NCBI RefSeq assembly: GCF_000802185.1
Contig: NZ_KN676113.1
Coordinates: 1,142,372 to 1,206,371, forward strand
Direction: 5' to 3'
Source of the DNA: Belnapia sp. F-4-1
Lineage (GTDB): Bacteria > Pseudomonadota > Alphaproteobacteria > Acetobacterales > Acetobacteraceae
Length of the DNA stretch: 64,000 bases
Positions 34,737 to 43,288 of this stretch are shown here, piece after piece. Position 1 is the stretch's first letter. Each line of letters starts with the position of its first letter. The notes under the pieces were generated by a model. It worked only from the letters and a program-made list of their open reading frames with translations, searched no databases and was not told the origin of the DNA. Made by a program: the position numbers and the translations under genes.

Positions 34737-35729
34737 ATGCGGGTTGGCGTGATCGGAGCCACGGGCGCGGTCGGCAAGGAATTGGTGGAGGTGCTGGCCA
34801 AGCGGCGCTTCCCCGTCACGGAATTGCGCCTCTTCGCCTCGACCCGCAGCGCCGGCACCAAACAGAAAACGCCCTTCGGCGAGGTCACCATCGAGGCCTA
34901 CAGCCTTGAGGCCGCCCGCGGCCTGGACCTCGCCCTGCTCGCCGTCTCGGGCGACTTCGCCAAGGCCCATGCCCGGGCCCTGGCCGAGGCCGGCGTCGCG
35001 GTGGTGGACAATTCCTCCGCCTTCCGGCTGGAGCAGGATGTTCCGCTGGTGGTGCCGGAGGTGAATGCCGAGGCCATCGGCAACCATCGGCTGATCGCCA
35101 ACCCCAACTGCACCACCGCCATCCTGGTGGTGGCGCTGGAGCCGCTGCGCCAGGCCTTCGGGTTGAAGCGCGTCATCGTCTCCACCTACCAGGCGGCCAG
35201 CGGCGCCGGTGCCGAGGGCATGGCCGAGCTGGAGCGGGAGACGCGCCGGGTGCTGCTGGAGGGCGGCCAGGCTGGGCATGAGGTCTTCGCCCACCCCCTC
35301 GCCTTCAACGTCATCCCCCAGATCGACAGCTTCCAGCCGAACGCCTACACGCGCGAGGAGATGAAGGTCGCCTGGGAAAGCCGGAAGATCATGGGCCTGC
35401 CGGACCTACTGATCTCCTGCACCGCCGTCCGCATCCCGACCTTCCGCGTCCATGCCGAGGCAGTGACGATCGAGACCGAGCGGCCGGTGACGCCCGAGGC
35501 CGCCCGTGCCGTGCTGGCCAAGGCCGCGGGGGTGAAGGTGGTGGACGACCCCGCCGCCCAGCTCTACCCGATGCCGATTACCGCCACCGGCCAGGACGAT
35601 GTCGAAGCCGGCCGCATCCGGGCTAACCCGGTCTTCGGCGATTGCGGCCTCGACCTCTTCCTCTGCGGCGACCAGCTGCTGAAGGGCGCGGCGCTGAATG
35701 CGGTGCAGATCGCCGAGCGGCTGCGCTGA
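34737..35729 (+). CDS. asd: Aspartate-semialdehyde dehydrogenase
   Basis: A 330-residue NADP enzyme that reduces aspartyl phosphate to aspartate semialdehyde for Lys, Met, Thr and DAP. Rossmann motif is [10 protein letters not shown], catalytic Cys is in NPNCTTA near residue 126, and the active-site segment has [10 protein letters not shown] with the conserved His near residue 240. An AGGAG lies 12 bases upstream of the ATG. It is divergent from lysK, and lysA lies 10 kb away. Confidence 0.96.
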   Translation: MRVGVIGATGAVGKELVEVLAKRRFPVTELRLFASTRSAGTKQKTPFGEVTIEAYSLEAARGLDLALLAVSGDFAKAHARALAEAGVAVVDNSSAFRLEQDVPLVVPEVNAEAIGNHRLIANPNCTTAILVVALEPLRQAFGLKRVIVSTYQAASGAGAEGMAELERETRRVLLEGGQAGHEVFAHPLAFNVIPQIDSFQPNAYTREEMKVAWESRKIMGLPDLLISCTAVRIPTFRVHAEAVTIETERPVTPEAARAVLAKAAGVKVVDDPAAQLYPMPITATGQDDVEAGRIRANPVFGDCGLDLFLCGDQLLKGAALNAVQIAERLR

Positions 35730-35815
35730 CCCGAGGGCGGGGACGGACACCCTCGTCCCCGCCAGCGAACCCGGCTAGCCTTGGCGGAACACGGCCAGCC
35801 AAGGATACGTCCCGC

Positions 35816-36832
35816 ATGAACCTCGCCCGCTTCCCGCGCATCCGCCTCGGCCACATGCCGACGCCGCTGGAACCCATGGAGCAGCTCTCCCGCCACCTCG
35901 GTGGCCCGCAGCTCTGGATCAAGCGGGACGACTGCACCGGCCTCTCCACCGGCGGCAACAAGACGCGGAAGCTGGAATTCCTCTGCGCCGATGCGCAGGC
36001 CCAGGGTGCCGACATGCTGATCACCCAGGGCGCCACCCAGTCGAACCATGCCCGGCAGACCGCCGCCGCCGCGGCCAAGCTCGGCCTCGACTGCCTGATC
36101 CTGCTTGAGGACCGCACCGGCTCCACCGACCCGGCCTATACCCAGTCCGGCAACGTGCTGATGGACAAGCTACACGGCGCCCAGGTCGCCCGTCGTCCTG
36201 GTGGCGTCGACATGCAGGCGGAGATGGAGGCCGTCGCCGCCGATCTACGAGCCAAGGGGCGCAAGCCCTATGTCATCCCGGGCGGCGGCTCCAACCCGGT
36301 CGGGGCGCTCGGCTACGTCAACGCCGCGCTCGAGCTGGTGGCCCAGGCGGCCGAGATGGGCCTGCGCATCGACCACCTCGTCCACGCCACCGGCTCGGCC
36401 GGGACCCAGGCGGGGCTGGTCGCCGGGCTGGTTGCACTGAACAGCGGCATCCCCGTCCTCGGCATCGGCGTCCGCGCGCCGAAGCCGAAGCAGGAGGCGA
36501 ATGTGCTGGCGCTGGCCGAGCGCACAGCCGCCCATCTCGGCCTGCCAGGGATCATCAGGCCGGAGCATGTCGTCGCCAATTGCGACTATGTCGGCCAGGG
36601 CTACGGCATCCCGACCGAGGGCATGGTCGAGGCGGTGAAGCTGGTGGCGCAGAAGGAGGGCATCCTCCTTGACCCCGTCTATTCGGGGAAGGGCATGGCA
36701 GGGCTGATCGACCTGATCCAGAAGGGCCAGTTCACCAAGGACCAGAACGTCGTCTTCCTCCATACCGGCGGGCAGGCGGGGCTTTTCGGCTATCCGGAGG
36801 CATTTGGCCTGCCCGGCGACATCGCCGCCTAA
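35816..36832 (+). CDS. D-cysteine desulfhydrase / L-cysteate sulfo-lyase family PLP enzyme
   Basis: A 338-residue fold-type II PLP enzyme related to ACC deaminase. The PLP lysine is in [11 protein letters not shown] near residue 50, [21 protein letters not shown] near 65, and [14 protein letters not shown] near 195. DcyD makes pyruvate, sulfide and ammonia from D-cysteine; CuyA acts on cysteate. Sequence features alone do not separate the two. It lies 86 bases after asd. Confidence 0.85.
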   Translation: MNLARFPRIRLGHMPTPLEPMEQLSRHLGGPQLWIKRDDCTGLSTGGNKTRKLEFLCADAQAQGADMLITQGATQSNHARQTAAAAAKLGLDCLILLEDRTGSTDPAYTQSGNVLMDKLHGAQVARRPGGVDMQAEMEAVAADLRAKGRKPYVIPGGGSNPVGALGYVNAALELVAQAAEMGLRIDHLVHATGSAGTQAGLVAGLVALNSGIPVLGIGVRAPKPKQEANVLALAERTAAHLGLPGIIRPEHVVANCDYVGQGYGIPTEGMVEAVKLVAQKEGILLDPVYSGKGMAGLIDLIQKGQFTKDQNVVFLHTGGQAGLFGYPEAFGLPGDIAA

Positions 36833-36838
36833 TCGGCC

Positions 36839-36869
36839 CCCCGCAAAACTGCGAAGCGGTTTTGTGGGG
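36839..36869 (+). terminator. Terminator-like hairpin after the desulfhydrase gene
   Basis: CCCCGCAAAAC (36839-36849) pairs with GTTTTGTGGGG (36859-36869) through 11 positions with one G-U. No long T tract follows. It separates this gene from the helicase. Confidence 0.5.
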
Positions 36870-36913
36870 AGTTCTAAAGACCCGGCGCGGGTTCTGGGGT
36901 AAAGCGCGAACAC

Positions 36914-39706
36914 ATGCCCCAGCCCCCGCGCCTTCTCCTGCCCGATGCCCCGGCCCTGATCGCCGGGCTCGGCCGCGCCACGCTTCTCACCCCGGATGGC
37001 GAGTTGCTCGCGGTGCCCGCCTCCGGCCTCGCCGAGGCGCTGGGCGGCGCGGCGCCGCTGCTGGTCCATGCGCCGGCCGCCGCTCGCCGGCTCGACCTGC
37101 CGCGCTTCGACCTGGCTTTCGACCTGCTGGAACTCTTCGCCTTCTGCATGCCGGCCCGCCCGGCCGCGCCGACGCCGCGCGGCCTCGCCATGGCGCTCGA
37201 CCTTCCCCTGCCGGCGGATGACGCCGCCGCCGCAGCCCAGCTGCCGGAGATGGCGACGATCCTGCTGCGCCACCTCGCCGCCGGCCGCCACCTGCCGCTG
37301 AACCGCGACGCCGCCATCCTCGCCGCTCAGATGAAGAAGATCGCCGGCTGGCCTTGGGCCGAGTCCGTCCTCGCCGCCCTCGGCGCCGAGGCGGAAAAGC
37401 CCTCCCTCGACCCCTACAAGGTCTGGCGCCGCCTGCCCGACTGGGAGGACCCCGGCCCCGCCCAGCCCCCCGGCAGCTTCGATGTCTCGCCCGGCGAGGC
37501 GCGCACCCGCCTCGCCCAGATCCTCGGCGAGGGCTCGGAGCAGCGGCCGCAGCAGGCCGACTATGCCTCCGCCGCCAGCGGCGCCTTCGCGCCAAGGGAG
37601 GATCGCGGCACCCCGCATCTCGTCCTGGCCGAGGCGGGCACGGGCACGGGCAAGACCCTCGGCTACATCGCTCCGGCCAGCCTCTGGGCCGAGCGCAACG
37701 GCGCCCCGGTCTGGATCAGCACCTTCACCCGCAACCTCCAGCGCCAGATCGACCAGGAGCTGGCCCGCCTCTACCCCGAGCCGGAGGAGCGCCGCCGCCG
37801 CGTCGTCGTCCGCAAGGGGCGGGAGAACTACCTCTGCCTGCTGAACCTCGACGAGATGCTGGGCCAGGCGACCCATCCCGATATGGCGGTGCCGCTCGCC
37901 CTCGTCGCCCGCTGGGCCCTGGCAACGCGCGACGGCGACCTGATGGCCGGTGACTTCCCCGGCTGGGTAGCGGAGCTGCACGGCCCCGCCAGCATCTGGC
38001 CGCTGGCCGACCGCCGGGGCGAGTGCATCCGCTCCGCCTGCCCGCGCTACAAGCAATGCTATGTCGAGCATTCCATCCGCCGCGCCCGCACGGCCTCGCT
38101 CGTCATCGCCAACCATGCGCTGGTGATGGTCCAGGCGGCGCAGGGCGGGGCGGAGGATGCGCGGCCCCTCCGCTACGTCTTCGACGAAGGACACCACCTG
38201 TTCGACGCCGCCGATGCCGCCTTCTCCGCGGCGTTGTGCGGCGGCGAGACGGCGGAGCTGCGCCGCTGGCTGCTCGGCGCCGAGGGCGGCCGCAGCCGCG
38301 CCCGCGGCCTCCGCCGTCGCATCGAGGAGCTGGCCGGCGACCTGCCCGACCTGCTGCCGCCGATGGAAGCCGCCCTTCACGCCGCCCGCGCCCTGCCCGG
38401 CCTCGGCTGGGTGACGCGCCTCTCGGAGGAACCTCGTGAGCCCGCCTCCGAGGCCGCCGCCGAGCGGCAATCCAACCCGACCGAGACCTTCCTCCGTGCC
38501 GCCCGCCGCCAGGTCCTCGCCCGCGCGCGTGAGGAGGACGGGCTCTACGACGTCGAATGCGACCTCCACCCGCTCGGCGAGGACCTGCCCGAGGCCGGCG
38601 AGGCGCTGGAGCGCGCGCTCAAGCGCATCGAGGAGCCGCTGGCCCGGCTGCGCGAGAAGCTGATGGCCCGGCTCGAAGATGAGGTGGAGGAGCTGGAGAC
38701 CGCCGACCGCATCCGCTACGAGACCGCCGCCAAGGGCATCGAGCGCCGCGGGCTGATGCCGCTTGCCGCTTGGCAGGGCATGCTCCGGGCGCTCCGCGAG
38801 CCGCCGCCCGCCCCCGGCGAGCGCCGCGCCTTCGTCGACTGGCTGGCGCTGACCCGCCGCGAGGGGCGGGACGTGGATGCCGGCTTGCACCGCCACTGGC
38901 TCGACCCGACGACGCCATTCGCCCTCACCGTCGCCGCCCCGGCCCATGGGCTGCTCGTCACCTCGGCGACGCTGCGCGATGCCGGCCTCGGCGGCGACCA
39001 GGAGGCCGATTGGGTCGCCGCCGAGGCGCGCACCGGCGCCAGCCACCTGGCGGCGCCGGCCATCCGCGCCGCCTTCCCCTCCCCCTTCGACTATGCCGCC
39101 CGCACCCGCGCCTTTGTCGTGACGGATGTGGACAAGACCCGCACCGCCCAGGTCTCGGCGGCGATGGGGGCGCTCTTCCTGGCGGCCGGCGGTGGGGGGT
39201 TGGGCCTCTTCACCGCCATCCGCCGGCTGCGCGACGGTTTCCGCCACATGGCGCCCCGTCTGGAGGCGGCCGGCATCCCGCTCTACGCCCAGCACATGGA
39301 CGCGATGGACAACGCCACGCTGGTCGATGTCTTCCGCGCCGAGGAGAATTCCTGCCTGCTCGGGACGGATGCGATGCGCGACGGCGTCGACGTACCTGGC
39401 CGCTCGCTCCGCCTGCTGGTCTTCGACCGGGTGCCCTGGCCACGCCCCTCCATCCTGCACCGGGAGCGGCGCGTCCACCTCTCCGGCGGCGACCCCAAGG
39501 GCTATGACGATGCGCTGGCCCGGCACCGGCTGCGCCAGGCCTTCGGCCGGCTAATCCGTCGGGCGGATGACCGGGGCGTCTTCGTCCTGCTCGACCGCTC
39601 CTGCCCGAGCCGGCTGCTGGCCGGCCTGCCGGAGGGGGTGCCGCTGCGGCGGACCGGCCTCGCCGATGTGGTGGCGGAGACGCGTGCCTTCCTGGCAGAA
39701 GGGTGA
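36914..39706 (+). CDS. DinG-like superfamily 2 DNA helicase
   Basis: A 930-residue Rad3/DinG-type helicase. Walker A is EAGTGTGKTLGYIAP near residue 238. Cysteines in ECIRSACPRYKQC near residue 370 fit the Fe-S cluster, DEAH is VFDEGHHLFDA near 424, and motifs V-VI are GTDAMRDGVDVPG near 817 and RQAFGRLIRRADDRG near 877. The first 230 residues are an N-terminal extension I cannot assign. It is probably involved in resolving DNA or RNA-DNA structures during repair. Confidence 0.88.
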   Translation: MPQPPRLLLPDAPALIAGLGRATLLTPDGELLAVPASGLAEALGGAAPLLVHAPAAARRLDLPRFDLAFDLLELFAFCMPARPAAPTPRGLAMALDLPLPADDAAAAAQLPEMATILLRHLAAGRHLPLNRDAAILAAQMKKIAGWPWAESVLAALGAEAEKPSLDPYKVWRRLPDWEDPGPAQPPGSFDVSPGEARTRLAQILGEGSEQRPQQADYASAASGAFAPREDRGTPHLVLAEAGTGTGKTLGYIAPASLWAERNGAPVWISTFTRNLQRQIDQELARLYPEPEERRRRVVVRKGRENYLCLLNLDEMLGQATHPDMAVPLALVARWALATRDGDLMAGDFPGWVAELHGPASIWPLADRRGECIRSACPRYKQCYVEHSIRRARTASLVIANHALVMVQAAQGGAEDARPLRYVFDEGHHLFDAADAAFSAALCGGETAELRRWLLGAEGGRSRARGLRRRIEELAGDLPDLLPPMEAALHAARALPGLGWVTRLSEEPREPASEAAAERQSNPTETFLRAARRQVLARAREEDGLYDVECDLHPLGEDLPEAGEALERALKRIEEPLARLREKLMARLEDEVEELETADRIRYETAAKGIERRGLMPLAAWQGMLRALREPPPAPGERRAFVDWLALTRREGRDVDAGLHRHWLDPTTPFALTVAAPAHGLLVTSATLRDAGLGGDQEADWVAAEARTGASHLAAPAIRAAFPSPFDYAARTRAFVVTDVDKTRTAQVSAAMGALFLAAGGGGLGLFTAIRRLRDGFRHMAPRLEAAGIPLYAQHMDAMDNATLVDVFRAEENSCLLGTDAMRDGVDVPGRSLRLLVFDRVPWPRPSILHRERRVHLSGGDPKGYDDALARHRLRQAFGRLIRRADDRGVFVLLDRSCPSRLLAGLPEGVPLRRTGLADVVAETRAFLAEG

Positions 39707-39768
39707 CAGGCCGGGTGGTTGACGCCGCCCGCCGGCCGGGCGACCAACCGCAGGAAAGCGAGGCCCCC

Positions 39769-40185
39769 ATGCCCAACACCCGTTTCAATCCGCAGGAGGC
39801 GCTGGTCTGCGCCATGGTGCTGATGGCGGCCTCCGACCGCATGATGTCGGATGCCGAGCTCGCCATGATGTCCCGCTTGGTGCAGACCCTGCCGGCCTTC
39901 AGCGACTTCCACCCGAACGGCATCTCGAGCGTCACCGAGACCTGCCTCACCCTGCTCGACCGAGCGGACGGGCTGGACCGCGCCTGCACCTTGATCCGCG
40001 AGGCCCTGCCGGCCCGGCTGCGCGAGACGGCTTATCTGCTGGCCTGCGAGGTGGCTGCGGCGGATGGCGACCTGACGCAGGAAGAGCTGCAATTCCTCCA
40101 GGACTTCCGCATCGCCATGGATATCGACCGCCTCATCGCCGGCGCCATCGAGCGGGCGGCACGGGCACGCTACCAAGTGATCTGA
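39769..40185 (+). CDS. TerB-family (tellurite resistance-like) protein
   Basis: A 138-residue all-helical protein with the TerB pattern: AMVLMAASDRMMSDAELAMMSRLVQ with acidic metal-binding positions in the first half, repeated as EVAAADGDLTQEELQFLQDFR in the second. TerB-like domains bind calcium or other metals. There is no ter operon around, so tellurite resistance should not be inferred. Confidence 0.8.
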   Translation: MPNTRFNPQEALVCAMVLMAASDRMMSDAELAMMSRLVQTLPAFSDFHPNGISSVTETCLTLLDRADGLDRACTLIREALPARLRETAYLLACEVAAADGDLTQEELQFLQDFRIAMDIDRLIAGAIERAARARYQVI

Positions 40186-40226
40186 GGAATGCCCCGGCGT
40201 GCCGCAGCACGCAGGAGCGGCCGGCC

Positions 40227-40487
40227 TCAGTCGTTCTTCGAGCTGCTGTGCTTCGAGCTCTTGTAGGCGGTGTCGTGCGTATGCGCGACGTCGCGCTCAC
40301 CCCCGCCGCCCGAGACACGGGAGCGGTCCGGGTTGGTCGGCGTGCCCGGCTCGCGCGTCGTGTCGCTGTTCGCCTTGTCGTCGGAGCGTGTCGCGTGCCC
40401 ATGCGAGCCGCCCTGGTGGCTGCTGCCCGGGCCGCCGCCGGAATGGTCGTTGTTCTTCTCGGTGGTCCGGGAATGCGGCTTGCTCAT
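40227..40487 (-). CDS. Small hydrophilic disordered protein
   Basis: An 86-residue protein rich in Ser, Gly, His, Asp and Lys, with no hydrophobic core (for example EKNNDHSGGGPGSSHQGGSHGH). It is probably disordered, similar in composition to stress- or desiccation-related small proteins. An AGGGAT lies nine bases upstream of the ATG. No family is recognised. Confidence 0.5.
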   Translation of the reverse strand: MSKPHSRTTEKNNDHSGGGPGSSHQGGSHGHATRSDDKANSDTTREPGTPTNPDRSRVSGGGGERDVAHTHDTAYKSSKHSSSKND

Positions 40488-40581
40488 GATGACTGATCCC
40501 TGTGTATGGCCTGGGAGGAGGCTCCCGCAGACAGCCTTCCTACAACGGTCCCATATGAGGCGGGTTTGATACGGCGGCCTT

Positions 40582-41094
40582 TCAGCCGGCCTTCTCGTTC
40601 AGCGGCCTTAGCGCCTCCGGCGTGCGGAAATCCGCCGGTACGACGAAGTCGCTCGCAGCGCCGCGCATCGCCCCGGGCGGCTTCGGCAGGCCGCTCCGCC
40701 GACGGAAGCTTGCCATTGCCGCTGGCAACGGCCGCCGCAACGCCAGCGCGCAGGCGACATCGAGCGCCGCGATGCCGAGCGTCATCAGGAAGGCGACACC
40801 CGAACGCTCCCGCTGCGGCCCCGCGACGCCTGCCGCGAGCGTGCCGAGATCGAGCGCATCGCCGCCGACGCGGCCCCAGACCCAGGGCGTCGGGTCCTTC
40901 GCCGTCAGCAGCCCGATGCCGGTGACGATCTCCCGCACGCCATAGGAGGAGACCAGACGCTCGTGCCCGTGCAGCCCGGTCGCCCGGGTGACGCGATGCG
41001 GCGCCAGCACTTCGGCCACGCCGAGGGCGATGCTGAACCAGCCGAGCCCCTGCGCCAGCGCCAGGGCCTGGTTCGATCCGCGCGTCCGGCTCAT
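40582..41094 (-). CDS. Small integral membrane protein
   Basis: A 170-residue protein with four hydrophobic stretches ([66 protein letters not shown]). Similar proteins accompany formaldehyde-dehydrogenase-like genes and polyketide-cyclase-like proteins in soil proteobacteria. The ATG overlaps the dehydrogenase stop (ATGA). The C-terminal 40 residues are soluble. Function unknown. Confidence 0.65.
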   Translation of the reverse strand: MSRTRGSNQALALAQGLGWFSIALGVAEVLAPHRVTRATGLHGHERLVSSYGVREIVTGIGLLTAKDPTPWVWGRVGGDALDLGTLAAGVAGPQRERSGVAFLMTLGIAALDVACALALRRPLPAAMASFRRRSGLPKPPGAMRGAASDFVVPADFRTPEALRPLNEKAG

Positions 41095-42260
41095 GGCTTC
41101 AGCACCACCTTGATGCAGCCGTCCAGCTTGTCGCGGAAGGTCTTGTACATGTTCGGCCCGTCCTGCAGCCCGACGGTATGGGTGATGACGAAGGAGGGGT
41201 CGATCTGCCCCATCTCGATCCGCCGCAGCAGGTCGTCGGTCCAACGGTTCACATGCGTCTGGCCCATGCGGAAGGTCAGGCCCTTGTTCATCGCCATCCC
41301 GAAGGGGACCTTGTCGAGCAGCCCGCCATAGACACCGGGGATGGAAAGCACGCCGGCGGGACGGCAGACATACATCATCTCCCGCAGCACATGAGGCCGG
41401 TCGGTCTCCAGCATCACCGCCTGCTTGGCGCGGTCATACATGCTGTCGATGGTCGCCGTCGCATGGGCTTCCATGCCCACGGCGTCGATGCACTTCTCCG
41501 GGCCCTTGCCGCGCGTCAGCTCATTCAGCCGCTCGACCACACTGTCCTTCGAGAAGTCGATGGTGGTGGCACCGCCCGCCTCGGCCATGGCCAGCCGCTC
41601 CGGCACGCGGTCGATGGCGATCACCTGCTTCGCCCCCAGCAACAGCGCGGAGCGGATGGCGAATTGCCCGACCGGCCCGCAGCCCCAGATGGCGACGGTG
41701 TCGTCGGGCTGGATGTCGCACTGCACCGCGGCCTGCCAGCCGGTCGGGAAGATGTCGCTGAGAAAGAGCAGCGTCTCGTCGGGGACACCGAGCGGCACTT
41801 TGATGTGGGTCTTGTCGGCGAAGGGCACGCGCAGGTATTCCGCCTGCCCGCCCGGATAGCCGCCGGTCAGGTGCGTGTAGCCGAACAGCCCGGCGGTGGT
41901 ATGACCGAAGACCTTATCGGCCAGCGACTTGTTGCGGTTGCTCCGCTCGCAGACGGAGAAGTTGCCGCGCCGGCACTGGTCGCACTCGCCGCAGAAGATG
42001 GTGAAGGGAATGACGACGCGGTCGCCCTTCTTCAGGTTGGTGACCTCGGACCCGACCTCCTCGACGATCCCCATGGTCTCATGGCCCATGATGTCGCCAT
42101 TCTCCATGCCCGGCATGAAGTTGTCGTAGAGATGCAGGTCGGAACCGCAGATCGCGCAGGACGTGACCTTGATGATCGCATCACGCGGATGCTCGATCTT
42201 CGGGTCAGGGACCGTGTCGCAGCGGATGTCCTGCTTGCCATGCCAACAGAGTGCGCGCAT
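41091..42260 (-). CDS. Zinc MDR dehydrogenase, formaldehyde-dehydrogenase-like
   Basis: A 389-residue dehydrogenase of the glutathione-independent formaldehyde dehydrogenase-like branch. Catalytic zinc: CAICGSD near residue 38 and GHETMG near 60. The structural zinc cysteines [15 protein letters not shown] are near residues 90-104. NAD motif is [10 protein letters not shown] near 193. Unlike the MDR at 12.2 kb, both zinc sites are intact. It is translationally coupled to a small membrane protein. Confidence 0.9.
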   Translation of the reverse strand: MRALCWHGKQDIRCDTVPDPKIEHPRDAIIKVTSCAICGSDLHLYDNFMPGMENGDIMGHETMGIVEEVGSEVTNLKKGDRVVIPFTIFCGECDQCRRGNFSVCERSNRNKSLADKVFGHTTAGLFGYTHLTGGYPGGQAEYLRVPFADKTHIKVPLGVPDETLLFLSDIFPTGWQAAVQCDIQPDDTVAIWGCGPVGQFAIRSALLLGAKQVIAIDRVPERLAMAEAGGATTIDFSKDSVVERLNELTRGKGPEKCIDAVGMEAHATATIDSMYDRAKQAVMLETDRPHVLREMMYVCRPAGVLSIPGVYGGLLDKVPFGMAMNKGLTFRMGQTHVNRWTDDLLRRIEMGQIDPSFVITHTVGLQDGPNMYKTFRDKLDGCIKVVLKP

Positions 42261-42334
42261 CGGAATGTCTCTCCCAGTCGGGGAGGCAACGCGATGCCAC
42301 CGGTCCGGGTTGTCGGGCCGGGCGCGGAACGGCG

Positions 42335-43288
42335 CTACAGCGCCTCGGCGGGGGCGAGCGCGCAGGGATGCGCCGGGTCGCCCTGTTCCACTTGCAAGGT
42401 CGCATGGCCGATGCCGAAGCGCTCGCGTAGGCCCCGCTGCACGACGGTGAGGAAGCCGTCATCCATCGCCGCGCCCGGCCGCACCAGATGCGCGGTCAGC
42501 GCCGTCTCGGTCGTGGAGATCGCCCAGATATGCAGGTCGTGCACCTCGGCGACGCCCGGCTGCCCCGCCAGCCAGGCGCTCACCGCCTCCGGCTCGATGC
42601 CCCGCGGCACCACATCCATGGCGAGGTCGACCGATTCCCGCAGCAACCCCCAGGTGCCAACGAGGATGACGCCGGCGATGACCAGCCCGACCACCGGATC
42701 GACCCAGTCCCACCCCGTCAGCCGGATCAGCAGCCCGCCAACCACCACGCCGGCCGAGACGCCGGCATCGGCGACCATGTGCAGATAGGCGCCGCGCCGG
42801 TTGATATCCGCCTCCCGCCCGCGGGCGAAGAGCAGTGCCGTGCCGCCATTGACCAGGATGCCCGCCGCCGCCACGGCCATCATGAAGCCGGTGGCAACCG
42901 GTGCCGGCTCCATCAACCGCTCCACCGATTCCAGGGCGATGGCGCCGACGGCAACCAGCAGCAGCATGGCATTGCCGAGCGCCGCCAGGATGGTGCCGCG
43001 ATGCCAGCCATAGGTCCGCCGCCCGCCCGGCAGCCGCCGCGCCAGCCGCACCGCCACCCAGGCCAGCACCAGGCCGAGCACGTCGGACAGGTTGTGCCCT
43101 GCATCCGCCAGCAGCGCCATGGAGCCGGCGACGAGCCCCGCCGCCACTTCCAGCGCGACGAAGCCGAGATTGAGCGAGATGCCAAGGGCAAAGCCGCGCT
43201 CGCCCGGCGCCGGCCCATGGGAATGGCCGGGGCCGTGATCGTGCCCATGGCCGTGCCCATGGTCGTGGTGGTGATCCCCGTGCGGCAT
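42335..43288 (-). CDS. Cation diffusion facilitator metal exporter (CzcD/ZitB-like)
   Basis: A 317-residue CDF transporter. The His-rich N-terminus ([17 protein letters not shown]) is a metal-binding segment. Six helices follow, with the zinc-site motifs [15 protein letters not shown] near residue 82 and [14 protein letters not shown] near 190. The C-terminal cytosolic domain has [10 protein letters not shown]. It exports zinc or cadmium. Its ATG shares a base with the stop of the DUF4175 gene (TGATG). Confidence 0.93.
   Translation of the reverse strand: MPHGDHHHDHGHGHGHDHGPGHSHGPAPGERGFALGISLNLGFVALEVAAGLVAGSMALLADAGHNLSDVLGLVLAWVAVRLARRLPGGRRTYGWHRGTILAALGNAMLLLVAVGAIALESVERLMEPAPVATGFMMAVAAAGILVNGGTALLFARGREADINRRGAYLHMVADAGVSAGVVVGGLLIRLTGWDWVDPVVGLVIAGVILVGTWGLLRESVDLAMDVVPRGIEPEAVSAWLAGQPGVAEVHDLHIWAISTTETALTAHLVRPGAAMDDGFLTVVQRGLRERFGIGHATLQVEQGDPAHPCALAPAEAL

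Noticed and set aside
36245-39526. A minus-strand open frame of over 1,000 codons opposite the helicase gene
   Set aside because: It is a GC-rich antisense shadow of the desulfhydrase and DinG-like genes; its translation is low-complexity (G, A, R, Q, H) with no motifs.
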